This document shows positions 43,188-54,091 of a stretch of 64,000 nt of DNA, piece by piece (the stretch's first letter is position 1; the number at the start of each line of letters is the position of its first letter). This DNA comes from Turbatrix aceti (taxonomy: Eukaryota > Nematoda > Chromadorea > Rhabditida > Panagrolaimidae). A program made the position numbers and the translations under genes. The notes beneath the pieces are model-generated. The model saw nothing but the letters and a program-made list of their open reading frames with translations, was not told where the DNA came from and searched no databases. The stretch lies in the NCBI GenBank assembly GCA_963969345.1, contig OZ017767.1, forward strand, positions 186,001-250,000, written 5' to 3'.

Positions 43188-45141
43188 CTCAGAATAACAA
43201 TAAAATAATGAATGATCAATTCCCAACATAAACTTTTATCAAACTGAAGACACTGATATCTAAATATCAGGGTTAGCAATTGATAGAACCCTCTCTCCTC
43301 ATACCAATTGCTCATCAGAGAGCTCGAAATGAAGCCCTTCAGTTATTTTACGCCAAAAAACAATAAAAGAAACAACAATCTAGAGTCCCCCCCCCCGTTT
43401 TTTTGCCGTTAATTAATAGAACCCAACCCGTACATTTAAACATTTGCCCAAAAAAATAAAAACAAGCAGAACGTGCCAAAGTTATGCTAAATGTCAGTGC
43501 AGGAAAAAAAATGCAAACTTTGAGAGTAAAGGGCACTTTGCAGGTTCACGTGAGTCATGTCATCCCCCTTTTTTCCTGTGTAATAAAAAATGTAACTTGA
43601 AATAAGATAATGTATGCAGAAACAAAGAAAAAATGAGCTACTTGGCCTACTTTTGGCTTATCACGGAAAAACGCATTTCAAACGGAAACTAATAATAAGA
43701 TAGAACCAGTAGGAACAGAAAAAGGGTTACGTTATGAAAAAGTCGACCATAGACAGTTGATGAAGGCAATCGAGTACAAAAAAGGGAGTCAAAGTTATAA
43801 ATTCAACAAATAGTTTAATTATGTCGGAGTAACACAGAAAATAAAAACTAATAAGAAGTCACAGAGCTTTTTTTCCTGACATTTCTTTTGTAGAATTGTT
43901 GCAAAATGTAATAAAAATGTTTTTAAAAAAATGCACAATATAATGGGATATGATGTGCTTCAAACAAAAAAAAGAACAATATTATTTCCTGAAAACAATA
44001 TCGCAATCAATAGAACACGAAATTGTAATATCTCAAAAAATACAATTTCTCAAAAAACAGACAAGAGTTATGCAGCACACATAATAAGAACAAAACTGCG
44101 TAATTACTCTTGTCAAAAATACAGTAGTAATACAGTTCAGAAAATTATCCAGCGCACATGAAGTAACAAAATAGGCGCTAAAAAATAACATCATTTCAAA
44201 GAAAACTAACAATTTGGCGTCAAAAAATATATTATGCCGCCTCTTCAAGGGACTAGCTCCATTGCTTTTAGTGCACTTTGTAAAAAACAAGCTAAAATGA
44301 ATTGAAAAACTACAGAATGTACAGAATGTAGTATATTTATATGTACATATTTCGTGGATAGTGAAAAACTGCACCATGAAAAAAAACAAACAAAGCCTGA
44401 AGAAAGTCGTTTTTTGCACAACTCAGGTTTCTATGGTCAAGCCAAGTGGGTATTCAGTGCGATCCGATACGACAATTCAAAAAATGCAAGTAAGCATGCG
44501 CAAGCGCGTCGAACAAAATTTATCGAATGCTACCAAACAAGGAAAGGCAAAGAGATCAGGGTGCGAAGAAGGCTCTCACATAGGAGTTCCATCCTGGGAA
44601 AACGAAAAACAAGTGTGAAGCCAAGAATCGTGCATGAACGATGGACGGTCGAACCGACCTTGGTCACCAAGGCTTGGTGTATCTGAACCAAGTGAACTGA
44701 CCGGCCCGTTAACATCCTTAAATGAAGTCAAAAACAAACAAAAATAACGGACAACGTACTGACCTGACAACGAGCTACAAAAAAATTAGAAGAAAAAAAG
44801 TGAGGAAAACGAGACTTGAAAATAGAACAACGGCAGCGATCGTCAGTCTGCTTGTCGATCAGGTCATCATCACAAAAAAAACGTCAAAGCACATTCATAT
44901 TCGAATCAATTTTTGAGTTCAAGTGTTAGCCTCGAGGCATCGACAAGACACTTGGCGGAAAAACAATTTAAACAATACAGCAGAACCGGAAAAAACACAC
45001 AACCACAAGAATAAAGAACCAAACCGGAAAAGGGATAACAAAATACAGCAAAAAATGCAAAAAAATAAGTAGAAAACGGTTTGGAAAGCAAGCAGTCAAC
45101 AAAAAAACTTGTACAACAAAAAATTAGACTTTACAGAAAAT
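43188..45141. other. Intergenic DNA with GTAAC-type repeats
   Basis: AT-rich, with a GTAAC-type block at about 44033-44196 and a C9 tract near 43388. The plus-strand ORF at 44354-44686 is basic and unrecognised, with no splice or promoter support. No gene is called. Confidence 0.45.
44033..44196. repeat. GTAAC-type degenerate repeat, block 3
   Basis: It keeps TTATGCAGCACACATAATAA, AATTACTCTTGTCAAAAATA and CAGCGCACATGAAGTAACAA in the same order as in blocks 1 and 2, with more divergence. Confidence 0.5.
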
Positions 45142-45151
45142 AAGCGTTAGA

Positions 45152-45254
45152 TGAATATCGTGCAATCTCGATACTCATCACTGTCTCTTTAATTTTGTAA
45201 TGAGTAATTATGCACGAGTAAGAGTAATAAAGTAAAGTAAGGTAAAGTAAAGTA
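45152..45254 (+). mobile_element. 103-bp 5'-truncated family A insertion
   Basis: It has the conserved family A 3' terminus followed by AAAGT/AAGGT pentamers. A 10-bp direct repeat, AAGCGTTAGA, flanks it at 45142-45151 and 45255-45264. It is nearly identical to the ends at 11037 and 31659, so it is recent. Confidence 0.85.
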
Positions 45255-45762
45255 AAGCGTTAGACAAAAAATAATCTACAAAAAAATATCCTGATCACAT
45301 TTTCTAAAAATAAATGAAATTCAAAATTTCCACCAAGATCCTGATCAATAAAAATGCTATATCCGGTTACAGTTTTTCTGACTGTAACCCCTTAATAGAG
45401 GAATATTTAACACGTTTTCATGAGATGAGAGTAAAAAGTCGTGAATAAACGAATGAATACAAAACAAGTAATTTGGATTCCTTTTGTGTCATTGCCTATT
45501 TCGATCAAATAAAAGAAAGCCATCGTCCACGAGGAAGGACACGTTCGACTGCGTCCGTGAAAAAAAGACGACGGACGTTGTTAACGCGTCTTCAACACGA
45601 CATTTACCTCCCATGAAATGGTCATTGGCGATTACGATTACGATTCAAGTGATCGTGAGCCAATCGTAAAAGCAAAAGGAGAAAAATGCAAGATCAAAAG
45701 CTGGGGTGAAATGTAACAAAAATTGTCAGAACAAGTCAAAAACTATTTATTTTTATCTTACT

Positions 45763-45866
45763 TTTATAATATTTTAGCGTAAAACAAATGTTACACAACA
45801 CACCTAAAGTAACATAATTAGCGACAATTCCAAATATTACTCTCAACTTTAGGAAAAAATACTTAA
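45763..45866. repeat. GTAAC-type degenerate repeat, block 4
   Basis: It contains CACACCTAAAGTAACATAAT, TAGCGACAATTCCAAATATT and ACTCTCAAC in the family order. It directly precedes the hAT MITE remnant, the same association as at 40114. Confidence 0.6.
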
Positions 45867-45907
45867 GTTAGGCAGTTTAAATTATCAGGCTTTATTTTTG
45901 TCATTAG

Positions 45908-45953
45908 CGGGTCGGGTACCCGAAACTTCGGGTTTCGGGTTCGGACAACACTG
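45908..45953. mobile_element. Deleted remnant of the CCCGAA hAT MITE
   Basis: It starts GCGGGTCGGGTACCCGAAAC and ends GACAACACTG, matching parts of the element at 40114-40413. The 5' terminus is missing, so no target duplication can be read. Confidence 0.7.
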
Positions 45954-47496
45954 GATATAACGAGTTTTTCTGCACCGACATAAAAAAAAGCGAAAGTGAT
46001 TTCAAATCCATCCAGTTGTGCAACTGCGCAAGAACAACGCTGCATTTAAAAAGGGGGTAATAGCGTGATAATCCCCGTCGCATTGAAGTAAAAAAAAATT
46101 CGGCTGAAATTAACGCTTGCAAAAACACGCGCAGGATAAAGTGTGATCACGCGTGCTTTGTGGGGGTTGGGTGGGGTCGGTAAGGAATTGTAGCAATAGT
46201 GATATAAATTCTCACGTCAAATGCACATAAATTTCGTATGATACATGATCCATAAAGTGGTAATAAAGTAAACCGTCTCCGGTAAAAAAACAAGAAAAAA
46301 TGTGCCTTGGCATAACAGAACACATAAAGATAAAAATCAAAAAGTATGTGTGCATTTAATTCAAATCAAAAATTACAAAAATTATAATAATTTAGAGCTC
46401 CAAAATAAAATCACATCAAAATTATTGAAATCAACAATAAAAAAGGAGAATAAAACAAAAGTTCGCACAGGGTCCAAAAATATCAATCCCATGTCTCAAC
46501 TTTGACAGACACAAAAAGCAGAAAAAGAATGCGATCAACCAAGAATGTCAGAAGTCGTTGCTACAGCAGTCGTCGAATTGACCGCAACCAGCGACGACGA
46601 AGGCTTGCATCAGGGCCACTGGCCGGCTGGCTGCAAGACTAGCTGGTAGCGCAAGCTGATCTGTCAATGCAAACAAGCAAACGACACGAAACTACATTGT
46701 TACCCTTATTGCGTAAAACAATTGCAAAAAAAGAAGGATGAGAAGGTGTGCAGCAAAAGAATAGTCCCGTTTGCCCGGAGCTTGGCCGATCACTTCGCCA
46801 GTTGTATTTCAAAAAATAGTAAAAAAACGCGATATGAAAAATCGACCCTGAAGTCCATAAAAAACATGCTTATTATCAAGTTGTCCGGAGTGAGTAAGGT
46901 TAGTTTGCGTGATGCGCCAACACAATGTGAGAAGGCATAACTTGATCCTGACTGAATTGCACTCAAACTAACAAGTTTTATAAACAATTCACTTTTTTTT
47001 CTGTCTGTAAAAAAATGATGGTCCATTCGTCGACAGACTATGTACATCACACAAGTAATGACCAATTTCACACAGATCAGGAAGTAACCCCTTGTCATCT
47101 GAAGTACAGGTGACGGAAGCCAATAATTTTTTTCAGACACATTGGATATTATAAAACAATATCCAAAAATTTTTTAAATTTTTTAAAAGATACAAAAAAA
47201 TAAGCAGCAAAAAAATTACTCACGAAAAAAATCAACACTGGTTTATAAGTTGACAACAAAATCAAACGAATGCATGCAATCAACGGATTAATCGAAACAA
47301 ATCCCAGAACAACATGCGTTCCATTGTACTTATTTCACGAATTTATATTGAAGATTTCTATTTCCTTCAAAATACCGGGTATAAGACCGTGATTAGTGCA
47401 AATCAAGGTCGACAGTCTCTAACGAAGTCGAGAAAAAGAGTTCTTGGAAAAGCTCATATTTTGTAATCGGAAAGAAAACAATTTTTGAAACTAGAT

Positions 47497-47585
47497 TTAC
47501 ATTTACATTTATTAAATACTCATCACAAACAGTTAGAGAAATAAGTGAGGAGTATCGGGATCGCACGAAGAAGGCGCCGTCAATC
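47497..47585 (-). repeat. Degenerate family A 3' end, inverted
   Basis: The reverse complement reads ATCCCGATACTCCTCACTTA, then TAACTGTTTGTGATGAGTAT, then an AAATGT tail, like the older copy at 8750-8892. The upstream GACGGCGCC matches codons ending the family A ORF. Confidence 0.6.
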
Positions 47586-50328
47586 CCATTCTCTAATTGT
47601 TGAAAGTTTTTTAAGCATCAAAGGTTTTCACGCCAAAAAAATTCACAAAGAATACGACAAACATTTGTTTCAAGTTTTTTTTTCAATTTTTTCAAAACGA
47701 TCCGTCTGGTTCCATACAACTTCACCAAAAGAAAGCCATGAATGCACCAAGTTACAAAAAGTGCCGACGATAAAAAAGACACAGGCAGGAAGTCGTAGAT
47801 GAAAAACTCTTGAAAAAAACTCTTGGTAATAGTTTAACGTGACCAGAAAAGGACACCAAAAATTAGAAATCTATATGTACATACACAACACAAAAAGACC
47901 GGATCAGCTGCCGGCTGACCGGTTGACAGCGATCGTCCCGGAATCCTTCTACCTGTGAATACGACGTGAGAAGTAGTATACAGTGAACGATGTGAACAGG
48001 AGCAAAGAATAAACAATAAATAGTCCACACAGATTGAGCAATTTACTGTGGTAACGTAACTTTCAAAATCCTTTAAATAATGATTTTGTAAATATTAATT
48101 GCACAAAAAAAATACACCAATTTTAACAAAATCAAAATGCATTACAAAGTTGTACCCAAAAAGGCAAAAATTCCTAACGTTTTTTGAAAGACGTTCATGT
48201 CAATTTGCAAAGAAACCGAAAACTGCACGCGCTAAAGGTTGTTTGCAAATGATTTATTACCCAAAACGAAAACTTCAAAAAGAAAAAATTTTTTTTAATA
48301 AAACCACAAACATCGCGTCATGATTTAACAAAGTTGGATCACAAACAGGCTTTCACACAAACCCAATGGATGGTAAAACTTTGATCACTCAAAAGAAAAG
48401 CGATAGAAAAATCCTAAATTCAATACAAAATTTATAAGCTTGAATACATTTTTTTTCGTTTGATGGTCAATTTGAATGAACAGTCGAGTGGTTCAGTTAC
48501 TCAATCCCTTTCCTCTGGCAGCAGGTGAAAGGAAAGGGAATTCGTTCTTCGCTTGCTTCCTTCCTTCCTCCCGCTCAGGGGGGAGAGAGTACAAGAAAGA
48601 CAAGACAAAGACCCGAGATGGACAGGCTATCGGGAGTGCATGAGGGAATTATGCTTGCGGACGCGCGCAAGCGCTCTTTTTTCTTTTTTTTTGATCACAA
48701 AACCTCAAGACCCGCTCTCGGATCCCTATACTAAGCTTTGGACAATGCATCATGTATAAAATCAAGTTTTAAACAGTCTTATAAAAAATCTTCGCGAACC
48801 AGTAGCAACCCGTTCAATCGAATCACTACATAAAGCAGCACAACGAAAAATATGTAATTTTTCAATAACTCATCGAAAGTTTCAAAGGAAAATTTATAAA
48901 AAAAAAATAAAAAAAGTACAAATTATAAATTTTACAACAACATGATTATTATGCGTGCTTCAAGGGTACAAAGGTAACGAACAGTCAGTCAAATATAAAA
49001 ATTGCGTTCGCATCACATTCTGATTTTAAATTCGTTTTCCGAATTGCGACGTCATTTGTTTGGTTGTTAAACCTATTTTTCAACATCAAAGTTTTTGTAA
49101 AACAACATTGGCACTAACGCAAACAAGTACAAAAAAAGTTTGCCAAGCAAAAGAGAATTAAAAATGAAGACCATTTCCGGGAAGCAAAAAACGGAAGAAG
49201 AAAAGAAAAGGGCTGAAATAAAAACGATTTGAAGCGCATACAAGAAACCAAAAAAATTAAAAAACAGTCACAATGTGAAAATACTGATAACTTAAAGCTA
49301 CTTTTGGTGTTTCATAACATTAAAATATGACTTTTGTTGTTCAAAAAAAAACACCAATATTAGTAATATTTGAGGCGCACATACACAATAATTATTTGTG
49401 ACGTTTTTCCTGTATTCAAAAAGTCAAAACAGTTGGCATAATTCAAGCATGAGATAATCACGAATCATCGAAGTTTTTGCTTTCAACTTTTCGATAAAAA
49501 GTTCATTTCACGTAACACAAATGAAACAATGATGAAAGAAAGATTTGTCTTGATTTCTGATTGGGATAATAATTCTTCCATCGGAAGACCACCGACCGGA
49601 TAGATGCTTGGTTAGTAAGCTCGTCCAGCCTCCGGTAAACTGCTAGCACCTTTGTTTCCGATTAAACGCGGGATCGCTTTGCAAAAACTGGTTTCGGGTT
49701 AAAATATTTATAAATCAGGGAAAACAAAGACAGACAAGACCCGACTCTTCAAAGTTATCCGGGACAGGTTGATGAAGTACTAACTATTCATAACCTTTCT
49801 CGCAGGGTGTTCAAACGTATCAAAAAAGCGTGAAAAAATAAGCTTTGCATAACAAATAAAAACTTCATCAGATCAAACAGAGAGAAAGAGTGCAACGATG
49901 TGGAAAAAGACAAAAAAGTAGTCGAGCAGAGTCGAGTCAGAGAGGTCAATGGTAGCCGTCCAATCTGCAGCGACCAGTCGCGGCGGCATGCTGACGGATC
50001 CGACCAAGAGACAATTGACCGGCAAATACAAATTGCCTATGACATGGGGCATGAGACAAAAGACCTCATAGAGGTCAAATGAGGTATTCTAAAGTAAAAA
50101 AAACTAAAAATCATCACATCTTGGCGACGACAATTTCATGTAAATGAGAATAATTTTGATGTGTCACGGCAATAACCATAAACCTTGAAACATTTCTTGA
50201 AACAGCATGATAATTAAAAAACATGGGAATAAACGAAAATGTAAAAAATACAAATAGTAAAAAAATTACGGTACGCACTAAAAATAACGCATTAACAAAA
50301 AAGAAACACGAACGCTTTTCCAGCGTAA
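47586..50328. other. Intergenic DNA, no gene seen
   Basis: AT-rich, with short overlapping ORFs only. A GC-richer patch at about 48500-48720 gives Arg-rich translations in several frames and no family. Nothing is supportable. Confidence 0.45.
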
Positions 50329-50430
50329 CTTTACTTTACTTTACTTTACTTTGCTTTATTACTCTTACTCGTGCATAATTACTCATTACAAAATTAAAGA
50401 GACAATGATGAGTATCGAGATTGCACGAAT
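50329..50430 (-). mobile_element. 5'-truncated family A insertion, inverted
   Basis: The reverse complement is the family A 3' end with its AAAGT tail at 50329-50351. It differs from the copies at 31659 and 45162 by very few bases. The flanks share CCA and TAACT motifs but no exact target duplication was found. Confidence 0.75.
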
Positions 50431-51527
50431 TCCATAACTGTTTTTCGTGCAATCATAACTAACTGTTTTTACCGCAAAAAAACTGCCTCAACGGATACAG
50501 TTACGATAAATGTCATTGTTATTTTGTGATACGTAAACGCAATATAGCGTTTTTACGAAATATTTATTTATTCAGCGAGCCAATCCTGAATGTTACGTGC
50601 GACAAAAGTAACATATAAAACCATTTTTTGTAAACAAAAAGTAACACAAAAAAATTAGTCCGATTTAGATTTTCATTAAAAAATAAGTTATAATAAAAAA
50701 TAAAAAATAAAAAACTAAGCAAATTACAAAAAAAAATATATCACAAAAACCTTATTTCGGCAGACAAAATCTGAACGTGCAATAAGCCGCATCCTTGCAA
50801 GTTTAGTAAAGCTAAATTAGAAATTTTAAGCAAAATCCAATCTGTGGTATCCGCCGCCGTGCCTTATCATAAGACCCCATTGTCCGAACAATAATGCATT
50901 CATCCATTCATCGTTCATTGACGTATCAATAAAATTTCATTCCAGAGCACCAACCCGGATCCCTATTCAAGGTCATGGCAGTAATTCGCCACTTGTATGA
51001 TACCCAGCGACCAGTAACTTTTAATGTTTCCTCGTGGTAACTTGTTCAGTCTCGAAGGGGACGAGATAATCATCCTCTTGTCTCTCCCAAACCATACACC
51101 TCACTAAATGTGAACATGTGCACCACCACGCGCGCGGGCACCTGATATCTATTACGCACGTTGATTGACGAGAAACATACCACATCCGATTAGGCAAGGC
51201 AAGGGAACACCCAAATCATTCTCGCGGATCAAAGGATAAAAATTCACGCGCACACGGCGTCGAGCCGGGGCTGACAAAAAAGTTTCTCCCCCCCCCCTCC
51301 CCTCTGCAAACATTTTAATGACCTAAACCCTCAGAAAAAACTCATTTAAAAACCTAAACCCTCAGAAAAAACTCAACTATAAAACTTACCAAAACACCCT
51401 CATTTAACTGCAAACTATTTATGCAAATAGTTGAGATCAATGCAGAAATCAAATAATTAGTCGTTTGCCTTTTTTATGTCTATCAAAAAAAGTCATGAAA
51501 ATGTTTTATGCTACTTTGTATGTGTAC
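50431..51527. other. Intergenic DNA with small repeats
   Basis: It holds a GTAAC-type fragment at 50566-50655. It also has a two-copy direct repeat with a 31-bp period at 51321-51375 (ACCTAAACCCTCAGAAAAAA in each). No gene is seen. TGTAC at 51523-51527 is the left target duplication of the LTR element. Confidence 0.5.
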
Positions 51528-51921
51528 TGTTGTATCCGCGGCGTAAGGCAAAAGAGGAAGACAAAGAAGTGTTGCAACCCGCGCTCCAACCTTTGGCGCG
51601 AGGGGCCAGCCGCGCGAGCTAGCAAGTCGTTAGACAAATGACTTGCGCCCGCGGACGCGATCAACACCTTGTTCCCTCTCTTTGTCTATCTCCCTGCCAC
51701 AGTATCCGGAAGCAAACAACGCCCCATTAGCATCTTTATATAAGAGCCTAAGACACGGGGTTTCACGAACCACTGTCTAGGGCCAAGTCCCCCGGTTGCT
51801 TGTTGTAATTTGTGTGATTTTGCTGAATAAATTTGATTGTTGTATTGTGATATTGTGATTGTTGGTATTGTTGTTAGAGGAGTTAAGTAGGGAGCCTTAG
51901 AGAGGAACCGGGTACACATTA
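51528..51921 (+). repeat. 5' LTR, 394 bp
   Basis: The LTR carries a GC-rich U3 start, a TATATAAG box at 51737-51744 and a polyadenylation signal AATAAA at 51826-51831. It is identical by eye to the 3' LTR. Confidence 0.93.
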
Positions 51922-52031
51922 CTGGTGCCACTCCCGCTCTAAAGGCACCCCCTGCCTCCTCCCCATTTTTCCGGAAAAATTGCCCCTGCCCTACTGTCTA
52001 TTGTGTGATATTTTATTTTGTGTAACGTCTT

Positions 52032-53282
52032 TTGATGACAAACTCTCGGCATACGTACTCGAAAATGCCATCCCTATTCGAAAACTGCCACACCGTCGAG
52101 CAGCTAGTCAAAACGCTGATGGTGTTCGAAAAGAGCACGTTGTTATCGATAAATAATTTGGAAACCGCGATCAAGGAAGTAAAGGAGGACATTCAGACCC
52201 TCAAGGATCGACAAGCAGATGATATTGAAGAGAAGGTGAACATTGCGCTCACAGAGAAGATTGGTGATGCTGTGCACGGCGACACAGACAAGTACGATGA
52301 ATTGAAGAAGCTTCTTGGAACGGCTTTTACGAAGCAAACGACGGATCACGAGAAAACTACGATACGATTGACGGCATTGACCGAACTAACTACGAAGGCG
52401 TGCAACGCTACGAAACAGCTTGATGAGCTGCGTGACGAAATCCGTAAACTGGAGACGAAAATTAACGAACTAAATCTAGACTCAAAACCGAAACCCCTTA
52501 CGCTAATTCGCCGGGATAAATTTTGTGCTCCGATGAAATCCCAGGCCATGCTTGATCCCACTGCTCAGGCAATCGAGCAACTACGAGCACTGTCTATGCA
52601 AAGCCAAGCTCCCCAGTCGAGCTCAACGGAGTACCACACTACGAACGTCATGTTTGGGACAACGAATTCGATGTCATACTTTGACACTTGTCACCTGGGG
52701 GGTGATATTGACGAACCCTTCGACGACATTGCCGACGACCCTCCAAAGCACGCTGCTATGCTGATGATAGCCACGAATTCAATGACGGAAGTATGTCCAA
52801 TGTTCAATGGTATGCCAACACAAACATTCTCCGACTGGCTCCGCAAATTTGAACTCACAGTTGCCAGATTTCCCTTCAAGATGCGTGACGAACAACGGCT
52901 TGCCTACCTTGTTTCCAAAATGGAAGGTGTTGCCCTATTGGCCTACAATGCTTTGGATCCTGCAGTCAGTGAAAACTACAACGCCACCTTGAACGCTTTG
53001 AAGCACCGCTTTCCGAGCCGTGCTGCCGAACATGTTGCTGCAAACTCTTTTGACCAATACAATCAGGTGAAAGACGAGGAACTGCCATTCCAAATTGGCG
53101 ACGAAGTCTGGCGTCGTGACCCGCTCAGGAACGTCTGGATTGCCGGTCACGTTACTGGCAACGACGGAAGCTTCATCTTCCATATTAAGGACGATGACAG
53201 CGACAAGACACACCGAGCCCACCGCGACGACATGAAGGCCCGCAAGCGACACGCATACGCTTGCACCACGTCGATGCCCTGA
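52032..53282 (+). CDS. Gag joined in frame to integrase C-terminus, 416 aa
   Basis: This is the single internal ORF of the LTR element. The N-terminal part (about 25-150) is helical and probably coiled-coil. Residues about 255-345 resemble the retrotransposon Gag capsid domain (FSDWLRKFELTVARF, LAYLVSKMEGVALLAYNAL). From about residue 351 the sequence changes to a pattern typical of the C-terminal SH3-like domain of Ty3/gypsy integrases (FQIGDEVWRRDPLRNVW, then HRAHRDDMKAR). No zinc knuckle, protease, polymerase or DDE core lies between, so an internal deletion near 53080 joined the two ends of gag-pol in frame. The protein may assemble particles but cannot copy or integrate itself. Confidence 0.85.
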   Translation: MMTNSRHTYSKMPSLFENCHTVEQLVKTLMVFEKSTLLSINNLETAIKEVKEDIQTLKDRQADDIEEKVNIALTEKIGDAVHGDTDKYDELKKLLGTAFTKQTTDHEKTTIRLTALTELTTKACNATKQLDELRDEIRKLETKINELNLDSKPKPLTLIRRDKFCAPMKSQAMLDPTAQAIEQLRALSMQSQAPQSSSTEYHTTNVMFGTTNSMSYFDTCHLGGDIDEPFDDIADDPPKHAAMLMIATNSMTEVCPMFNGMPTQTFSDWLRKFELTVARFPFKMRDEQRLAYLVSKMEGVALLAYNALDPAVSENYNATLNALKHRFPSRAAEHVAANSFDQYNQVKDEELPFQIGDEVWRRDPLRNVWIAGHVTGNDGSFIFHIKDDDSDKTHRAHRDDMKARKRHAYACTTSMP

Positions 53283-53521
53283 TTCTCCGGCGACGACACC
53301 TCACCGCTCCCCACAACACCAGGGTCGAGCTTCAACCTCCGCGTTGAGTTTTGTTGTTTCCCTTTTTTTCTCTCCAAAACGAGCACCGCGTAATTCAAGT
53401 AGTTGCCCCTTTTTCCCAACTAGTTGCCACTGCAATCCGGATACCATTTCAAACCTTTTGTACCTACCACACGCCGCTTGAGGCCGAATTGGCTTCAAAC
53501 TTCTCCCGAAAGGGGGAGGGG
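53283..53521 (+). other. 3' internal region and polypurine tract of the LTR element
   Basis: Noncoding between the ORF stop and the 3' LTR. It ends in the purine run GAAAGGGGGAGGGG (53508-53521), which primes plus-strand synthesis in this element class. Confidence 0.8.
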
Positions 53522-53915
53522 TGTTGTATCCGCGGCGTAAGGCAAAAGAGGAAGACAAAGAAGTGTTGCAACCCGCGCTCCAACCTTTGGCGCGAGGGGC
53601 CAGCCGCGCGAGCTAGCAAGTCGTTAGACAAATGACTTGCGCCCGCGGACGCGATCAACACCTTGTTCCCTCTCTTTGTCTATCTCCCTGCCACAGTATC
53701 CGGAAGCAAACAACGCCCCATTAGCATCTTTATATAAGAGCCTAAGACACGGGGTTTCACGAACCACTGTCTAGGGCCAAGTCCCCCGGTTGCTTGTTGT
53801 AATTTGTGTGATTTTGCTGAATAAATTTGATTGTTGTATTGTGATATTGTGATTGTTGGTATTGTTGTTAGAGGAGTTAAGTAGGGAGCCTTAGAGAGGA
53901 ACCGGGTACACATTA
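53522..53915 (+). repeat. 3' LTR, 394 bp
   Basis: Identical by eye to the 5' LTR, followed by the target duplication TGTAC at 53916-53920. Confidence 0.93.
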
Positions 53916-54019
53916 TGTACAAAAAAATATGTATGTTGCAAAAAGAAAAGATGTATTTAACAATGCCAGAAAATGTACGTCACAATGGAAAAAAATGGCC
54001 ACTGATATACAAAAAATAT

Positions 54020-54078
54020 CTAACATCTGGTCTAATGATAACTAACCACTGAGTAATGGTGAAATAAATAATAAATAA
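54020..54078 (+). mobile_element. 59-bp family B insertion with 13-bp duplication
   Basis: It contains only the last part of family B (CTAACATCTGGTCTAATGAT to the AAAT tail) between perfect copies of ATACAAAAAATAT at 54007-54019 and 54079-54091. It is one of the shortest recognisable target-primed insertions in the window. Confidence 0.88.
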
Positions 54079-54091
54079 ATACAAAAAATAT

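Larger units (their letters stand above)
45265..47496. other. Intergenic DNA, no gene seen
   Basis: It contains a GTAAC-type block (about 45763-45866) and a remnant of the CCCGAA hAT MITE (45908-45953). ORFs at 46722-47140 overlap on both strands and are unrecognised. Confidence 0.45.
51528..53915 (+). mobile_element. LTR retrotransposon deletion derivative, Ty3/gypsy-like, 2388 bp
   Basis: The two LTRs appear identical (51528-51921 and 53522-53915, 394 bp each, TGTTGTATCC...ACACATTA), and a 5-bp target duplication, TGTAC, lies at 51523-51527 and 53916-53920. A primer-binding site of the form TGGTGCCACTCCC follows the 5' LTR by one base (51923). A polypurine tract (53508-53521) abuts the 3' LTR. 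Each LTR has a TATATAAG box (51737) and AATAAA (51826). The 1600-bp interior holds only one ORF and lacks protease, reverse transcriptase, RNase H and integrase core. Identical LTRs mean recent insertion, presumably with enzymes supplied by a full-length relative. Confidence 0.93.

Noticed and set aside
44354..44686. 110-codon basic ORF
   Set aside because: No homology that I recognise, overlapping ORFs in other frames, and no splice or promoter signals.
51686..51931. Identical ORFs in both LTRs, minus strand (also 53680-53922)
   Set aside because: They lie inside the LTRs and are repeated only because the LTRs are identical; no domain is seen.
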